Of a DNA stretch of 64,000 nucleotides, positions 24,744-34,891 are shown in pieces. The translations under genes and the position numbers were made by a program. Every line of letters starts with the position of its first letter. Positions within the stretch are counted from its first letter, which is position 1. Under the pieces are notes generated by a model. That model ran no database searches, was not told the origin of the DNA, and was given only the letters and a program-made list of their open reading frames with translations. The stretch is from Vreelandella jeotgali Hwa (GTDB taxonomy: Bacteria; Pseudomonadota; Gammaproteobacteria; Pseudomonadales; Halomonadaceae): contig NZ_AMQY01000003.1 of the NCBI RefSeq assembly GCF_000334215.1, positions 57,843 through 121,842 on the forward strand, given 5' to 3'.

Positions 24744-25424
24744 TTATTCCCCTCCTTGCGGGGTCAGAATCAAAAGCTGGCGTTGGGCGTCGGCGAAAGG
24801 AACCGCCAGCCGCCGGTGCTGGCTGAGCGTTACTCCGGCGGGCAAAGCGTCCAGTTCATCATCGGCGCCCGGGCCTTTCATTGCCAGCCACTCGCCGCCG
24901 GCCGCCGGCAAATGCCGCGTCAGGCTGATGAAGTCTGCCAGACTGGCAAACGCCCTTGAGATCACCTGGTCAAAACCGCCAACGTCGAGGGCTTGCACCC
25001 GTTGCTGGGTAGCGGTCACGTTGGTCAGCCCCAGTTCGATGATCGCCTGGCGCTGAAAGCGGACTTTCTTGCCGTTGCTGTCCAGCAGGGTGACGTCGAG
25101 ATCGGGCATCAGGATGGCGAGGACCAGCCCCGGCAATCCCGGCCCGGCGCCCACGTCCAGCAGCGCCCCCGGCCGGATAAAGGGCAGCACCGCAGCGCTG
25201 TCGAGCACATGGCGGGAAACCATCTCGCCCGGGTCGCGTACCGCGGTGAGGTTATAAGCCCGGTTCCACTTGTGCAACAAGGCAACCAGCCCCAGCAGCC
25301 GGCGGTGTTGCTGATCATCCACCGCCAGGCCCAGGTCGGCCAGGCCTTCTTCGAGACGCTCGCCGATGGCGGGAGCCAGGGACGCCAGCAACGCCTCGGA
25401 CGGGTAGGGAGCGGCCGTGGTCAT
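24744..25424 (-). CDS. rsmG: 16S rRNA (guanine(527)-N(7))-methyltransferase
   Basis: A 226-residue RsmG/GidB methyltransferase. The AdoMet-binding loop [17 protein letters not shown] occurs at about residues 82-98, and [16 protein letters not shown] follows as the acidic-loop region. It methylates G527 of 16S rRNA; loss gives low-level streptomycin resistance in other bacteria. Its start overlaps the mnmG stop by four bases (ATGA). Confidence 0.96.
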   Translation of the reverse strand: MTTAAPYPSEALLASLAPAIGERLEEGLADLGLAVDDQQHRRLLGLVALLHKWNRAYNLTAVRDPGEMVSRHVLDSAAVLPFIRPGALLDVGAGPGLPGLVLAILMPDLDVTLLDSNGKKVRFQRQAIIELGLTNVTATQQRVQALDVGGFDQVISRAFASLADFISLTRHLPAAGGEWLAMKGPGADDELDALPAGVTLSQHRRLAVPFADAQRQLLILTPQGGE

Positions 25425-27325
25425 CCGTTGGCCACCCTGGCTGTTTCCAGCATCCGGTGTTTTTTCAGGTGGACCAGCAACATCGATATCGCCGCGGGGG
25501 TCACGCCGGCGATCCGCGATGCCTGAGCCAGCGTTGCCGGGCGTGCTTCACCAAGTTTTTGCTGCATTTCGTTGGAGAGGCCGTCGACCTGTTCGTAGTC
25601 CAGCACCGCCGGGAGCGGCGTGGCTTCGTGACGCTTGAGCTTGTTGATCTCATCCTGCTGACGATCGATATAGCCCTGATACTTGGCCTGAATCTGTACC
25701 TGCTCGGCCACGGTGGGGTCGTCAACCGCCTGCCCTTCGACGCCCGGCAGGGCCGCCACGTCGGCATAGCCGAGCTCCGGACGCTTGAGCAGACCGGCCA
25801 GGCTGGTGTCCTTGGTCAGCGATTTCCCCAGCGTTTGTGCCAGCTGCTGGCCCGCTGCGGAGGCCGGCTGCACCCGGGTGGCCGCCAGCCGGCGGGTTTC
25901 CGCTTCGATGGCATCGCGCTTGCGGCAAAACGCTTCCCAGCGCTCGTCGTCAATCAGCCCCAGTTCGCGACCGATTTCGGTGAGACGCAGGTCGGCGTTG
26001 TCCTCGCGCAGCAGCAGGCGGTATTCCGCCCGGGAGGTGAACATGCGGTAGGGCTCTTTGGTACCCATGGTAATCAGGTCGTCGACCAGCACGCCCAGAT
26101 AGGCCTCGTCGCGACGCGGCCACCAGGCGTTCAGGCCCTGGGCGCGGCGGGCAGCGTTGAGCCCCGCCAGCAGGCCCTGAGCACCGGCCTCTTCGTAGCC
26201 GGTGGTGCCGTTGATCTGCCCGGCAAAAAACAGGTTGTGGACAAATCGGGTTTCCAGCGAATGATGCAGGTCTCGCGGGTCGAAAAAATCGTATTCGATG
26301 GCGTAGCCCGGGCGGGTAATATGCGCGTTTTCCAGCCCCTCGATGGAGCGCACCAGCTCCAGCTGAACGTCAAACGGCAGCGAGGTGGAAATACCGTTGG
26401 GATACAGTTCGTGGGTATCCAGACCCTCGGGCTCAATGAAAATCTGATGGCTGCTCTTGTCGGCAAAGCGGTCGACCTTGTCCTCGATCGACGGGCAATA
26501 GCGTGGACCAATGCCTTCGATGCTGCCCGAATACATCGGCGAGCGATCGATATTATCGCGGATAATCGCGTGGGTGCGCTCGTTGGTATGGGCAATGTGG
26601 CAGCTCATCTGCCGCGGATGCATATCGCGGCTGCCCAGATACGACATTACCGGTGCGGGATCATCGCCGGGCTGCTCATCCAGCCGGGAAAAATCCACGG
26701 TTTTGGCATCCAGCCGCGGCGGCGTGCCGGTTTTCAGCCGATCGACGCGAAACGGCAGCGCACGCAGGCGTTCGGCCAGAGCGTTGGAGGGCGCATCGCC
26801 GGCGCGGCCCCCACGGGTGGTATCCGTCCCGATGTGAATCACCCCGCCGAGAAAAGTCCCGGTACAGAGCACGACGGTTTCGCCGTGGAAATGAATACCG
26901 GTTTCGGTCACCACGCCTCTTGTGCTGTCGCCGTCCATGATCAGGTCGCCGGCGGCCTGCTGGAAAATGGTCAGATTGGGTTGATTTTCCAGCACGCGGC
27001 GAATAGCGCCCTTGTAGCGAACCCGGTCGGCCTGGGCGCGAGTGGCACGCACGGCCGGCCCCTTGCGCGCGTTGAGCACGCGAAACTGGATGCCGCCCTG
27101 GTCCGTGGCCAGCCCCATGGCGCCGCCCAGCGCATCGATTTCCTTGACCAGGTGACTTTTGCCGATCCCGCCGATCGCAGGGTTACACGACATCTGGCCC
27201 AGAGTTTCGATGTTATGGGTCAGCAGCAGAGTCTGACAGCCGGTGCGGGCGGAGGCCAGTGCGGCTTCGGTTCCCGCATGGCCACCGCCGATGACGATAA
27301 CGTCAAAGCGGTCGGGGTAATTCAA
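25421..27325 (-). CDS. mnmG: tRNA uridine-5-carboxymethylaminomethyl modification enzyme MnmG
   Basis: A 634-residue FAD-binding protein. The dinucleotide-binding motif [19 protein letters not shown] lies at residues 11-29. Also visible are the signature [12 protein letters not shown] near 280 and the C-terminal helical domain that contacts MnmE. With MnmE it builds the cmnm5 modification at U34 of tRNAs. The start is a TTG at 27325 with GAGGTG five bases upstream; no ATG fits. Upstream is the long non-coding oriC-like stretch. Its partner mnmE is not in the window, unlike the usual adjacent arrangement. Confidence 0.97.
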   Translation of the reverse strand: MNYPDRFDVIVIGGGHAGTEAALASARTGCQTLLLTHNIETLGQMSCNPAIGGIGKSHLVKEIDALGGAMGLATDQGGIQFRVLNARKGPAVRATRAQADRVRYKGAIRRVLENQPNLTIFQQAAGDLIMDGDSTRGVVTETGIHFHGETVVLCTGTFLGGVIHIGTDTTRGGRAGDAPSNALAERLRALPFRVDRLKTGTPPRLDAKTVDFSRLDEQPGDDPAPVMSYLGSRDMHPRQMSCHIAHTNERTHAIIRDNIDRSPMYSGSIEGIGPRYCPSIEDKVDRFADKSSHQIFIEPEGLDTHELYPNGISTSLPFDVQLELVRSIEGLENAHITRPGYAIEYDFFDPRDLHHSLETRFVHNLFFAGQINGTTGYEEAGAQGLLAGLNAARRAQGLNAWWPRRDEAYLGVLVDDLITMGTKEPYRMFTSRAEYRLLLREDNADLRLTEIGRELGLIDDERWEAFCRKRDAIEAETRRLAATRVQPASAAGQQLAQTLGKSLTKDTSLAGLLKRPELGYADVAALPGVEGQAVDDPTVAEQVQIQAKYQGYIDRQQDEINKLKRHEATPLPAVLDYEQVDGLSNEMQQKLGEARPATLAQASRIAGVTPAAISMLLVHLKKHRMLETARVANG

Positions 27326-28032
27326 GAGACACCTCGTCTTGTGCGTTGGGCACCGTTGAGCATGAGTATCGAGGAACGGCGCACAGGCACCATGGTTGTT
27401 TATGGCCGGGCAGTATAAACCTCCTGTGGGTAACCGTCAGGTTTTTCCACACCTCGGTTTTGGCATCAGAGCGCCTGTTAACAGTTAATATAATATATAT
27501 AAAAGAAGTTCTGTTGTTGTTGTAATTACTGGTGTTGATAAAATCTGTGGAAAACCTAACTTTTAATAATTTTATCAATTGCTTGAGACGTGGATACCAT
27601 CGTGATGAAAGCGCTGGAAAGACGCGTATAAGCCTTGAATCAACGGTGGACAACATGCCGTTTTATCCACCGCGCCACCTGGCTACCGCTTTTCCACCGA
27701 TTCATACCGCCCTTGTTACCGCGGGTGTGAACAACATGGGGTCGGCTGTCTGAACAGCGCTGAAAGCGCTCAGTGCGCGGTCGGGAAGGGTGGTCGGCCA
27801 GCCGTGTAAAGAATCGTATCCACAGGCAGGAATAACGGCTGAAAGTCTTGCTGAGGGCGAAAAACGCGATTGTTGGACGCCAAAACAGCGAACCATGACG
27901 GTCGGAAAGCGGGAGTATTGAACAGAAATCGAGCAGGACTATCCTGCTGATAGAGAGCGAGACGTTGAGGGCGGGAAATCGGCGGCGTTAACCTGAGCGC
28001 CTTATGCCTTTTAGCTGCAACAGGAGTTCAGC
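27326..28032. other. oriC: Candidate chromosomal replication origin (oriC)
   Basis: A 707-base non-coding stretch upstream of mnmG, near parAB. DnaA-box-like 9-mers: TTACCCACA (reverse, 27426-27434), TTTTCCACA (27444-27452 forward; 27546-27554 reverse), TTATCCACC (27663-27671), TTTTCCACC (27690-27698), TTGTTCACA (reverse, 27726-27734) and GTATCCACA (27816-27824). None is the perfect TTATCCACA, but each differs at one or two bases. A 20-base pure A/T tract (27485-27504) and a second AT-rich block (27561-27580) could be the unwinding element. No open frame here looks like a gene. Confidence 0.7.
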
Positions 28033-28719
28033 ATGAACGAGCGCGTATTGTTGATTACCGGCGCTTCCAGCGGTATCGGCGCGGCAACGGCCCGAGCCGC
28101 TGCGGAGAAGGGCTATCGTCTGGTGCTCGCCGCACGCAGCGGTGAGAAGCTCGATGCCCTCGCCGATGAGATCGGCCGGCAGCAGGTGGTCACCGTGAGC
28201 TGCGATGTCACGTCGATGGACGACCAGCGCGCCATGGTCGAACAGGCGCTAGCTGCTTTTGGCCGCCTGGATGCGGTATTCGCCAACGCCGGGCGCGGCG
28301 GTTCACCGGGCGGTTTCAGCGAGGCGGATCACGAGCAGTGGAAGGATATGCTGCTGACCAACGTTTACGCTGTTGGCCTGACCCTGCAGGCAACGCTGCC
28401 GGCGCTCAGAGAGAGCCGTGGGCAGGTGCTGTTGACCGGCTCAGCCGCCGGGCGCGCCACCATTCCCGGGTCCATGTACAGCGCCAGCAAATGGGCAGTA
28501 ACCGGCATCGGCTACAACCTGCGCGAAGAGCTTCGCGGCACCGGTATTCGCGTTACCCTGCTTGAGCCGGGCATGGTGGATACCCCCTTCTTCGATGAGC
28601 CGCCGACCCATGCCATGAAGGATACCGATATCGCCAATGCGGCGATGTATGCCCTCGACCAGCCGGCGCATGTGGACGTCAACGAAATTCTGGTACGCCC
28701 CACGCCGGCGGTGGAATAG
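28033..28719 (+). CDS. SDR family oxidoreductase
   Basis: A 228-residue short-chain dehydrogenase/reductase. The cofactor motif is TGASSGIGAATARAA (residues 8-22), the NAG motif is VFANAGRGG, and the catalytic pair lies in YSASKWAVTG. The charge pattern around AARSGEK suggests NADP(H) preference. It resembles YdfG/serine-3-dehydrogenase-like classical SDRs, but the substrate is unknown. AGGAG precedes the ATG. It stands alone, next to the origin-like region, and converges on the ABC transporter genes. Confidence 0.85.
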   Translation: MNERVLLITGASSGIGAATARAAAEKGYRLVLAARSGEKLDALADEIGRQQVVTVSCDVTSMDDQRAMVEQALAAFGRLDAVFANAGRGGSPGGFSEADHEQWKDMLLTNVYAVGLTLQATLPALRESRGQVLLTGSAAGRATIPGSMYSASKWAVTGIGYNLREELRGTGIRVTLLEPGMVDTPFFDEPPTHAMKDTDIANAAMYALDQPAHVDVNEILVRPTPAVE

Positions 28720-28724
28720 CACAC

Positions 28725-28744
28725 CCCGGCCCCGTAAGGCCGGG
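28725..28744. terminator. Hairpin between convergent SDR and ABC transporter genes
   Basis: CCCGGCC and GGCCGGG form a perfect 7-base stem around a six-base loop, between two convergent stop codons. There is no T-run on either side, so its strength as an intrinsic terminator is uncertain. Confidence 0.5.
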
Positions 28745-28747
28745 TAG

Positions 28748-29524
28748 TCAGTGCTTGAGTATCCGGCCCAGAAAGTTCTGCGTGCGTTCGTGTTGCGGGG
28801 CGTCAAACAGCTGCTCCGGTGGCCCCTGTTCGGTAATTTCGCCCTGGTGGATATAAATCACGCGGTCGGCGACTTCCCGGGCAAAGCCCATCTCGTGGGT
28901 GACCACCACCATGGTCATGCCCTCTCGGGCCAGCTCGCGCATGGCATCGAGCACTTCGCCGATCATCTCCGGGTCCAGCGCCGACGTCGGCTCGTCAAAC
29001 AGCATCAGCCGGGGTTCCATGGCCAGGGCGCGAGCCAGCGCCACGCGCTGCTGCTGCCCGCCGGATAGCTGGGTCGGATATTTGTCCGCCTGATCCTCGA
29101 TACCCACGCGCTTGAGCAGCTTCAAGGCGTTGTCCCTTGCCTGTTGCTGGTTGATCCGGCGGACCTTCATGGGGGCCAGGGTGACGTTGTCGCGCACGCT
29201 GAGGTGGGGAAACAGGTTGAACTGCTGAAACACCATGCCTACTTCGGTGCGGATCTGCTGTAGCGCCTGGCCGCCCTTGCCGTGGGGCAACAGCGTCTTG
29301 CCCGCGACCTCGAGGGCCCCCTGCTGAAACTCTTCCAGCCCGTTGATACAGCGTATCAGGGTGGATTTGCCCGAGCCGCTGGCGCCGATCACCACCACGA
29401 CTTCGCCGGGGGTGATCTCCATGTCGATATCCTTGAGGACGTGCAGGCTGCCAAAGTGCTTGTTGAGCTTTTGCATGTCCACAATGGGAGCATTGCTTGA
29501 ATCGGATTGTGTTGGGGTCGTCAT
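28748..29524 (-). CDS. Polar amino-acid ABC transporter, ATP-binding protein
   Basis: A 258-residue GlnQ/HisP-type ATPase: Walker [10 protein letters not shown] near residue 52, Q-loop QQFNLFPHL, signature LSGGQQQR, Walker [14 protein letters not shown] and the switch His in VVTHEMGFA. It powers uptake through the adjacent permease and binding protein, whose gene order (binding protein, permease, ATPase) and spacing mark one operon. Substrate is a polar amino acid by family; glutamine, glutamate or arginine cannot be told apart. Confidence 0.93.
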   Translation of the reverse strand: MTTPTQSDSSNAPIVDMQKLNKHFGSLHVLKDIDMEITPGEVVVVIGASGSGKSTLIRCINGLEEFQQGALEVAGKTLLPHGKGGQALQQIRTEVGMVFQQFNLFPHLSVRDNVTLAPMKVRRINQQQARDNALKLLKRVGIEDQADKYPTQLSGGQQQRVALARALAMEPRLMLFDEPTSALDPEMIGEVLDAMRELAREGMTMVVVTHEMGFAREVADRVIYIHQGEITEQGPPEQLFDAPQHERTQNFLGRILKH

Positions 29525-29533
29525 GAAGCGTCC

Positions 29534-30205
29534 TTATTCTCCGGCGAGGCCTTTGCGCTCAAGCTGTGCGAGCAGGATGGAAAGCGTCCAGGTAATGGCC
29601 AGATAGAGGATCGCCACCATGAAATACACTTCCATGGCGGTGAAGGTGGTGGCGATGTAGATCTGCCCCTGGCGGACCAGCTCACCCACGCCGATGACCG
29701 AGAACAGCGAGGTATCCTTGATGCTGATAATCGCCTGGTTGCCTAGCGGCGGCACCATGCGCCGCAGCGCCTGAGGCCAGATGACATGGCGAAAGGTCTG
29801 GCGGCGCGACAGCCCCAGCGACAGCGCCGCTTCGCGCTGGCCCTGGGCGATGGATTGCACGCCGCCGCGCACGATCTCGGAAATATACGCCCCGGAGTTG
29901 ATGGCCACGGCAGCAATACCCGCGGTCAGCGCGTTGATCGGTCCGCCCAGCAGCTGGGGCAGGCCGTAAAAGATGAACAGCACCTGCACCAGAATCGGGG
30001 TGCCGCGGAATACCTCGATGTAGACCACGGCCATCCAGCGCAGCCCGCGTAGCCGGCTGATGCGCATCAGGCCGAAGATAATCCCGATGATAAAGCCGAT
30101 GGCAAGGCCGCCGAACGAGATCAAAAGCGTCCAGGGAATGCCGGGCAGCAGGTGCGGTACCGCAGCAATGGCGGCTGTCCAGTCAAAGTTGAAGGATACG
30201 TCCAC
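29534..30205 (-). CDS. Polar amino-acid ABC transporter, permease
   Basis: A 223-residue HisM/GlnP-type permease with about five membrane segments and the EAA loop SLGLSRRQTFRHVIWPQALRR (seen around residues 140-160). I place the start at the GTG at 30205 because AGGAG is eight bases upstream; the upstream ATG at 30235 has no such site. Ten bases separate it from the ATPase gene. Confidence 0.92.
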   Translation of the reverse strand: MDVSFNFDWTAAIAAVPHLLPGIPWTLLISFGGLAIGFIIGIIFGLMRISRLRGLRWMAVVYIEVFRGTPILVQVLFIFYGLPQLLGGPINALTAGIAAVAINSGAYISEIVRGGVQSIAQGQREAALSLGLSRRQTFRHVIWPQALRRMVPPLGNQAIISIKDTSLFSVIGVGELVRQGQIYIATTFTAMEVYFMVAILYLAITWTLSILLAQLERKGLAGE

Positions 30206-30253
30206 GTTGTTTTCTCCTGAAAGGGGACGATACAAACCGGTGGATCAAAACAA

Positions 30254-30287
30254 CCCAGGGCCGGGAGCAATGCCCTCCGGCCCTGGG
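30254..30287 (-). repeat. GC-rich hairpin between binding-protein and permease genes
   Basis: CCCAGGGCCGG pairs with CCGGCCCTGGG around a twelve-base loop (GAG/CTC can extend it with a bulge), in the 114-base gap after the binding-protein stop. Hairpins there commonly stabilise the upstream mRNA so that binding protein is made in excess over the permease. There is no T-run, so full termination is unlikely. Confidence 0.6.
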
Positions 30288-30319
30288 GAAAACACTAGTA
30301 AAATCAGGCTCGGCGAGAT

Positions 30320-31120
30320 TCAGTCGGCGTCGGGCGCTTCACCGAACCACTGGGTATAGATGTCGTCGTAGGTACCGTCTTCCTTCATCGCGGCCAGCGC
30401 TTCGTTGGCCGGCTCGATCCATTCGCTGCCCTCGTGAAAGACGATGCCGTATTGCTGGCCTTCGTATAGCGGGCCGACCACCTTGGCGCGGCCTTCGCCC
30501 TGGGTTTGGGCAAAGTAGCCGACGTTGGGCGCGTCATAGAAGGCAGCGTCGACGTTGCGGCCCAGCAGTGCCATGTACATGTCGGAGGTGCCCGGGTAGG
30601 GCGTGATCTCGGTACTGTCGTCGAGATTTTCCTCGAGGTAGTCGTAGCTGGTGGAGCCGATCTTGGTGGCCACCGTCTTGCCGTCGAGGTCATCGAGGGA
30701 TCGGATATCCTCGTTGCCGTCGCGCACCATCAGGCGCAGACCGGAATCGTAGTAGGGGTCGGAAAAATCCACTACCTTGTCGCGCTTGTCGGTGATGGTG
30801 GTGCCGGCAATGGCGATTTCCTGGCTGCCGGTTTGCACGGCGGGAATGATGCCGGAAAACTTCATGGTGGTCAGGTTGACCTCGAAACCGGCGCGATCGG
30901 CCACTTCGTTGATGATATCCATGTCGAAACCGACCATTTCATCGGTTTCCTCGTCGAGCATCTCGAAGGGCACAAAGCTCGGATCGGTCGCCACGTTGAC
31001 GCTGGGTTGATCCTCGGCAGCGGTGGCCGTGGCGCTGCCCATGCCCAGCGCCACGGCGGCGGCCAGCAGGGTGCCGGTCAGCGGTGCGGTATGCGGTGTG
31101 CGATGCGTCTTGTTCGCCAT
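30320..31120 (-). CDS. Polar amino-acid ABC transporter, periplasmic substrate-binding protein
   Basis: A 266-residue family 3 solute-binding protein. The signal peptide covers residues 1 to about 34 (TLLAAAVALGMGSATATAA, cleavage near AAEDQ). The mature part starts with NVATDPSFVPFEML and holds the family signature GFDMDIINEVADRAG. I use the ATG at 31120, with GGAAG nine bases upstream; a longer frame runs through AT-richer promoter DNA and lacks a signal peptide. Together with the two downstream genes it forms a high-affinity importer for a polar amino acid. Confidence 0.93.
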   Translation of the reverse strand: MANKTHRTPHTAPLTGTLLAAAVALGMGSATATAAEDQPSVNVATDPSFVPFEMLDEETDEMVGFDMDIINEVADRAGFEVNLTTMKFSGIIPAVQTGSQEIAIAGTTITDKRDKVVDFSDPYYDSGLRLMVRDGNEDIRSLDDLDGKTVATKIGSTSYDYLEENLDDSTEITPYPGTSDMYMALLGRNVDAAFYDAPNVGYFAQTQGEGRAKVVGPLYEGQQYGIVFHEGSEWIEPANEALAAMKEDGTYDDIYTQWFGEAPDAD

Positions 31121-31319
31121 GATGTCTGCTTCCCGTGTTGATAAGCGCCCGATAACAGGGTCAGAAAGAAGCGCCTGCGCCCTGATATCGCGGCAATTAT
31201 TGGATTTTTTCGTAACGGACAAGCCAACTCTGGCGAGAAACCGGCGGAGCGTCAAGCGGACGATTGAACGAAGGTTTAACGCTAACCGCCCGTTGCCATG
31301 TTTGAACCCGGTGGGGTCC

Positions 31320-31673
31320 TTAAACCATAAACGAAGCGCCACAGCCGCAGGTTGAGCTGGCGTTGGGGTTTTCCACGCGGAAGCGCGCACCCGCCAGGCC
31401 TTCTTCATAGTCCACGGTCGAGCCGACCAGGTACTGGTAGGAGAGCGGGTCCACGACCAGCGCCGCGTCGCCGAATTCGATCAGCGTATCGTCGTCGGCC
31501 ACCTTGTCGGCAAAGTCGAAGCCGTACTGGAAACCCGAGCAGCCGCCGCCGGTGACGTAAACGCGCAGCCGGGGTTCGGGGTTGCCGTCCGACTGGCCCA
31601 GCGCCTTGAGCTGCAGGCGGGCGCTGTCGGAGAGCAGCAGCGGGGTGGGGATAAAGGATTCGGCACTACTCAT
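31320..31673 (-). CDS. erpA: Iron-sulfur cluster insertion protein ErpA
   Basis: A 117-residue A-type Fe-S carrier. The three conserved cysteines are in GGGCSGF and TCGCG near the C terminus. It passes clusters to respiratory and isoprenoid-pathway enzymes. The start at 31673 gives the usual length, with GGGAG eight bases upstream. It is a single gene between the ABC operon and argC. No IscR box was obvious upstream. Confidence 0.94.
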   Translation of the reverse strand: MSSAESFIPTPLLLSDSARLQLKALGQSDGNPEPRLRVYVTGGGCSGFQYGFDFADKVADDDTLIEFGDAALVVDPLSYQYLVGSTVDYEEGLAGARFRVENPNASSTCGCGASFMV

Positions 31674-31746
31674 GGTGGTCTCCCGCAAGCGTGAGAGGTA
31701 ACGGAGGTCAATAATCGCTTGTCTGATCGTTAGATTATGGGTAATT

Positions 31747-31774
31747 CCCGGTAAAAGGGTCAACTTTTACCGGG
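31747..31774. terminator. Perfect inverted repeat downstream of argC
   Basis: CCCGGTAAAAG and CTTTTACCGGG are perfect 11-base arms around a six-base loop, 38 bases after the argC stop and 74 bases before the erpA start. The U-rich stem flanks give it terminator-like character for argC, but no T-run follows. It could also be an operator for erpA. Confidence 0.5.
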
Positions 31775-31812
31775 CAGGGCCGGTATGAACAATGCCTGGT
31801 AGAGAGCGCGTG

Positions 31813-32850
31813 TCAGGGCATTATCGCCGGTGCGTCAAGGCCGGTCGTTTCGTCGAGTCCGAACATCAGGTTGAGGTTTTGAATCGCCTGACCGGAAGCT
31901 CCCTTGACCAGGTTATCAATGACCGAGAGGACGACCACGGTATCGCCGCCTGCCGGGCGATGCACCGCCAGCCGGCAGACGTTGTTGCCCTTGACGCTGC
32001 GGGTTTCCGGATGGCTGCCCGCCGGCATGACGTCGACAAACGGTTCCTGTGCATACCAGCTTTCCAGCATGGCCTGGAGATCAACTTCCGGCTCGGCGGT
32101 CAGCCGGCCGTACAGCGTGGCATGGATACCCCGAATCATCGGCGTCAGATGGGGCATGAACGTCAGGTCGACTTCGCCGTTGTGGGCCTCCACCAGCCCC
32201 TGGCGGATTTCCGGCAGATGGCGGTGGCCGCCCGCCGCGTAGGCCTTGAGCGACTCACCCGCCTCGGCCAGCAGCGACCCCACCTTGGCGGCGCGTCCGG
32301 CTCCGGTAACGCCGGTCTTGCAGTCGGCGATCAGCTGGCCGGGGTCGACCATACCGGCCTGTAGCAGCGGGATGAAGCCCAGCTGCACGGCCGTCGGGTA
32401 GCAGCCGGGGACAGCAATCAGACGCGCCTGTTTGATCGCATTGCGGTTCATTTCCGGCAGGCCGTAGACGGCTTCCTTCACCAGCGACGGCGCGCCGTGG
32501 GCCTGGCCGTACCAGGCTTCCCATTCGGCGATATCGCGCAGGCGGAAGTCGGCCGAAAGGTCAATCACGCGGGTGCCGCGGTCCAGCAGGTCGCCGGCCA
32601 GGGCGTGGGCCACGCCGTGGGGGGTGGCAAAAAATACCGCGTCCATTTCGCCCAGCTGCTCGGCATTGGGTTCGCTGAAGGCCAGCTCTTGATAGTGGCC
32701 GCGCAGGTTCGGATAGATATCGCAGACCCTGACGCCGGCTTCGGAGCGCGAGGTAATCGCCTCGACGCTGACGCCGGAATGCCGCGCGAGCAGGCGCAGA
32801 AGCTCTACGCCCGTATAGCCGGTACCGCCTACTATGCCAACCTTGATCAC
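31813..32850 (-). CDS. argC: N-acetyl-gamma-glutamyl-phosphate reductase
   Basis: A 345-residue enzyme of arginine biosynthesis, reducing N-acetylglutamyl phosphate to the semialdehyde with NADPH. The N-terminal nucleotide fold opens [17 protein letters not shown]; the catalytic Cys is in AVPGCYPTA, and HRHLPEI and HLTPMIRG are family segments. Standard full-length form. It stands alone and is divergent from the ClC gene, with a 140-base promoter region between. Confidence 0.96.
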   Translation of the reverse strand: MIKVGIVGGTGYTGVELLRLLARHSGVSVEAITSRSEAGVRVCDIYPNLRGHYQELAFSEPNAEQLGEMDAVFFATPHGVAHALAGDLLDRGTRVIDLSADFRLRDIAEWEAWYGQAHGAPSLVKEAVYGLPEMNRNAIKQARLIAVPGCYPTAVQLGFIPLLQAGMVDPGQLIADCKTGVTGAGRAAKVGSLLAEAGESLKAYAAGGHRHLPEIRQGLVEAHNGEVDLTFMPHLTPMIRGIHATLYGRLTAEPEVDLQAMLESWYAQEPFVDVMPAGSHPETRSVKGNNVCRLAVHRPAGGDTVVVLSVIDNLVKGASGQAIQNLNLMFGLDETTGLDAPAIMP

Positions 32851-32990
32851 GTTTGCCTCCTTATTATCGGGTGCCCGTCTGATTGCCTGAGCTCGCGCCG
32901 CGGGTGTCCGGCGCCTGGCTGTCGAAGTTCATACGCCTATGATACACAATGGCAGGCTGACAGGAGCAACGTCACACAAGGACATCCAGA

Positions 32991-34796
32991 GTGCCACCCG
33001 TATTACGATCGTTTTTTACCCTTGAGCGTTTCCGGCGCCAGCTGGCCAACGTGGATGCGCTGCCCCAGCTCTGTATTCTGGGGCTGGTCGCCGGGATGAT
33101 TACCGGGTCGCTCATGGTCGGGTTTCGCTTCATGCTGAGCCTCGGGGCGCTGGTTTATATGCCCGATGGCAACCCCGAGGCCTTTGAGCAGCTGGCGCCG
33201 CTGTGGCGGGCGCTGCTGCCGCTGGTGGCAGTGCTGTTGATCGGCGCCTGGCTGATTCGTCAGACCCCTGCCGCGCGCAAGATCGGCGTGGCCCACGTCA
33301 TCGACAGGCTGACGTATCACCAGGGGCGCTTCCCGCGGCGCAACTGGTTGACCCAGTGGTGGGTGGGGCTGATTTCGGTCCTCGGCGGGCTCTCGGCCGG
33401 CCGCGAAGGACCGGCCATTCACCTCGGCGCGGCAGCGGCCAGCGGGCTGGGCCAGAAGCTGCGCCTGCCCCACAACAGTCTGCGAGTGCTGGTGGCCTGC
33501 GGTACCGCCGCGGGCATTTCCGCCTCGTTCAATACGCCCATTGCCGGGGTGATTTTCGCCATGGAAGTGGTGATGATGGAGTACACCATTGTGGGCTTCA
33601 TGCCGGTGATCATGGCGGCAACCGTCAGCGGGCTGATGGCGCAGCTGGCGTTCGGTTTTGAGCGCCCGTTCCAGGCCAGTGACGTAATGCTCGGATCGCT
33701 GATCAATCTGCCCTGGATCGTGGTCAGCGGCTTCGGTATCGGCCTGCTGGCCTCGGGGTTTGTGCGCCTGGCGCGCGCGGCCGAGCGTTTCAGCCGGCTT
33801 TCCCTGCCGGCGCGTTTTGCCCTGGTGGGCGTGCTGGTCGGCCTGGTGGCCTGGTTTTACCCCCAGGTGCAGGGCATGGGCTATGACACCCTGGGCCTGA
33901 CCTTCAGCGGCGAACTTGCGGTCGACGTACTGATTGCCGTGGCAGTGGGCAAGCTGCTGCTGACCGCCTTTACCGTGGCGTGCGGCATCCCGGTGAGTAT
34001 CATCGGTCCGATTCTGGTGGCCGGCGGAGCGGCCGGGGCGCTGTTCGGCCTGGCGGGCACCCAGCTGATGCCGGAGCTCTCGGCGAGCCCCACGGTGTAC
34101 GCCATGCTGGGCATGGCGGCGATGATGGGGGCTATTCTGCAGGCACCGCTGGCCGCGTTGATGGCGCTGCTGGAGCTGACCCACACGCCCAACATGATGC
34201 TTCCGGGCATGCTCGCCGTGGTGATTGCGTGCTTGACCACGCGCCAGCTCACCGGCTGCAAGGGCTTTTTCATCAGCGCGGTACACGGCAGCCGCCACCC
34301 GCTTCAGCATCCGCTGATGCAGGCCCTGTCGCGGATTTCGGTTCCCGCGGTCATGGAGCGCAATCTGGTGCGAACGCCGCGTGTCATCGCGCCGGAAACG
34401 GCGCGCAAGCTGTTGGATAACAATCCGGTCTGGCTGGTTATCGAGCGCAAGGGCGAAGGCAAGCCGCTGCTGGCGCTGAAAGGCGCGATCCTGGCACGCT
34501 GGCTGCTGGAGCACGAAGCGGCCATTGAGCAACGGCGGCCGGGCTTTCGCCAGATTGACCTTCTGGAGATTCCCGGCAGGCGCCTGGAGCTTGCGCCCAT
34601 CGGCCTTCAGGCCACGCTGTCCGAAGCCTTTCTGGCACTGCAGAATGATGACCTGGGGGCGCTGTACGTGACCCACGGGCAGCGTCTCAACAAGGCACGG
34701 ATTTCAGGTATCATCACCCGTGGCGCCATCGAACGCTATTACCACTTTACCGACCGGCTGCCCGAGAGTCGCAGCCCCGAGGGGCGCAGCCCGTGA
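32991..34796 (+). CDS. ClC family chloride channel/antiporter
   Basis: A 601-residue protein with the ClC membrane domain (about residues 30-440) and a C-terminal cytoplasmic region (about 450-590) of CBS-like character. The gating glutamate motif is present as SAGREGPAIHLGA near residue 137. The start is a GTG at 32991 with AAGGA upstream. The glutamate suggests Cl-/H+ exchange, useful for osmotic or acid balance in a halophile; fluoride selectivity is less likely since the fluoride subfamily lacks the long C-terminal part. It is divergent from argC. Confidence 0.88.
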   Translation: MPPVLRSFFTLERFRRQLANVDALPQLCILGLVAGMITGSLMVGFRFMLSLGALVYMPDGNPEAFEQLAPLWRALLPLVAVLLIGAWLIRQTPAARKIGVAHVIDRLTYHQGRFPRRNWLTQWWVGLISVLGGLSAGREGPAIHLGAAAASGLGQKLRLPHNSLRVLVACGTAAGISASFNTPIAGVIFAMEVVMMEYTIVGFMPVIMAATVSGLMAQLAFGFERPFQASDVMLGSLINLPWIVVSGFGIGLLASGFVRLARAAERFSRLSLPARFALVGVLVGLVAWFYPQVQGMGYDTLGLTFSGELAVDVLIAVAVGKLLLTAFTVACGIPVSIIGPILVAGGAAGALFGLAGTQLMPELSASPTVYAMLGMAAMMGAILQAPLAALMALLELTHTPNMMLPGMLAVVIACLTTRQLTGCKGFFISAVHGSRHPLQHPLMQALSRISVPAVMERNLVRTPRVIAPETARKLLDNNPVWLVIERKGEGKPLLALKGAILARWLLEHEAAIEQRRPGFRQIDLLEIPGRRLELAPIGLQATLSEAFLALQNDDLGALYVTHGQRLNKARISGIITRGAIERYYHFTDRLPESRSPEGRSP

Positions 34797-34891
34797 ATCG
34801 GCTCTGGCCGCTGCGGCGGCAGGCGGCCCGGTTGCTCAACCCCGATAGCGGCAATACCGCTTGATTCTGCCGGAATACTCAAGGAGCCCGC

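Noticed and set aside
22792..28032. parS sites near parAB
   Set aside because: I saw no TGTTTCACGTGAAACA-like palindrome in the intergenic DNA by reading; sites could lie within coding sequence or outside the window.
33003..34676. Long open frame antisense to the ClC gene (557 codons), and similar long antisense frames over nhaD, atpD, atpA and mnmG
   Set aside because: GC-rich coding DNA commonly leaves an antisense frame free of stops. These frames lack family motifs, have extreme His/Gln/Arg composition, and lie exactly over well-identified genes.
34792..34863. Small frame of 23 codons starting at a GTG that overlaps the end of the ClC gene
   Set aside because: No ribosome-binding site and no recognisable sequence; too short to support.
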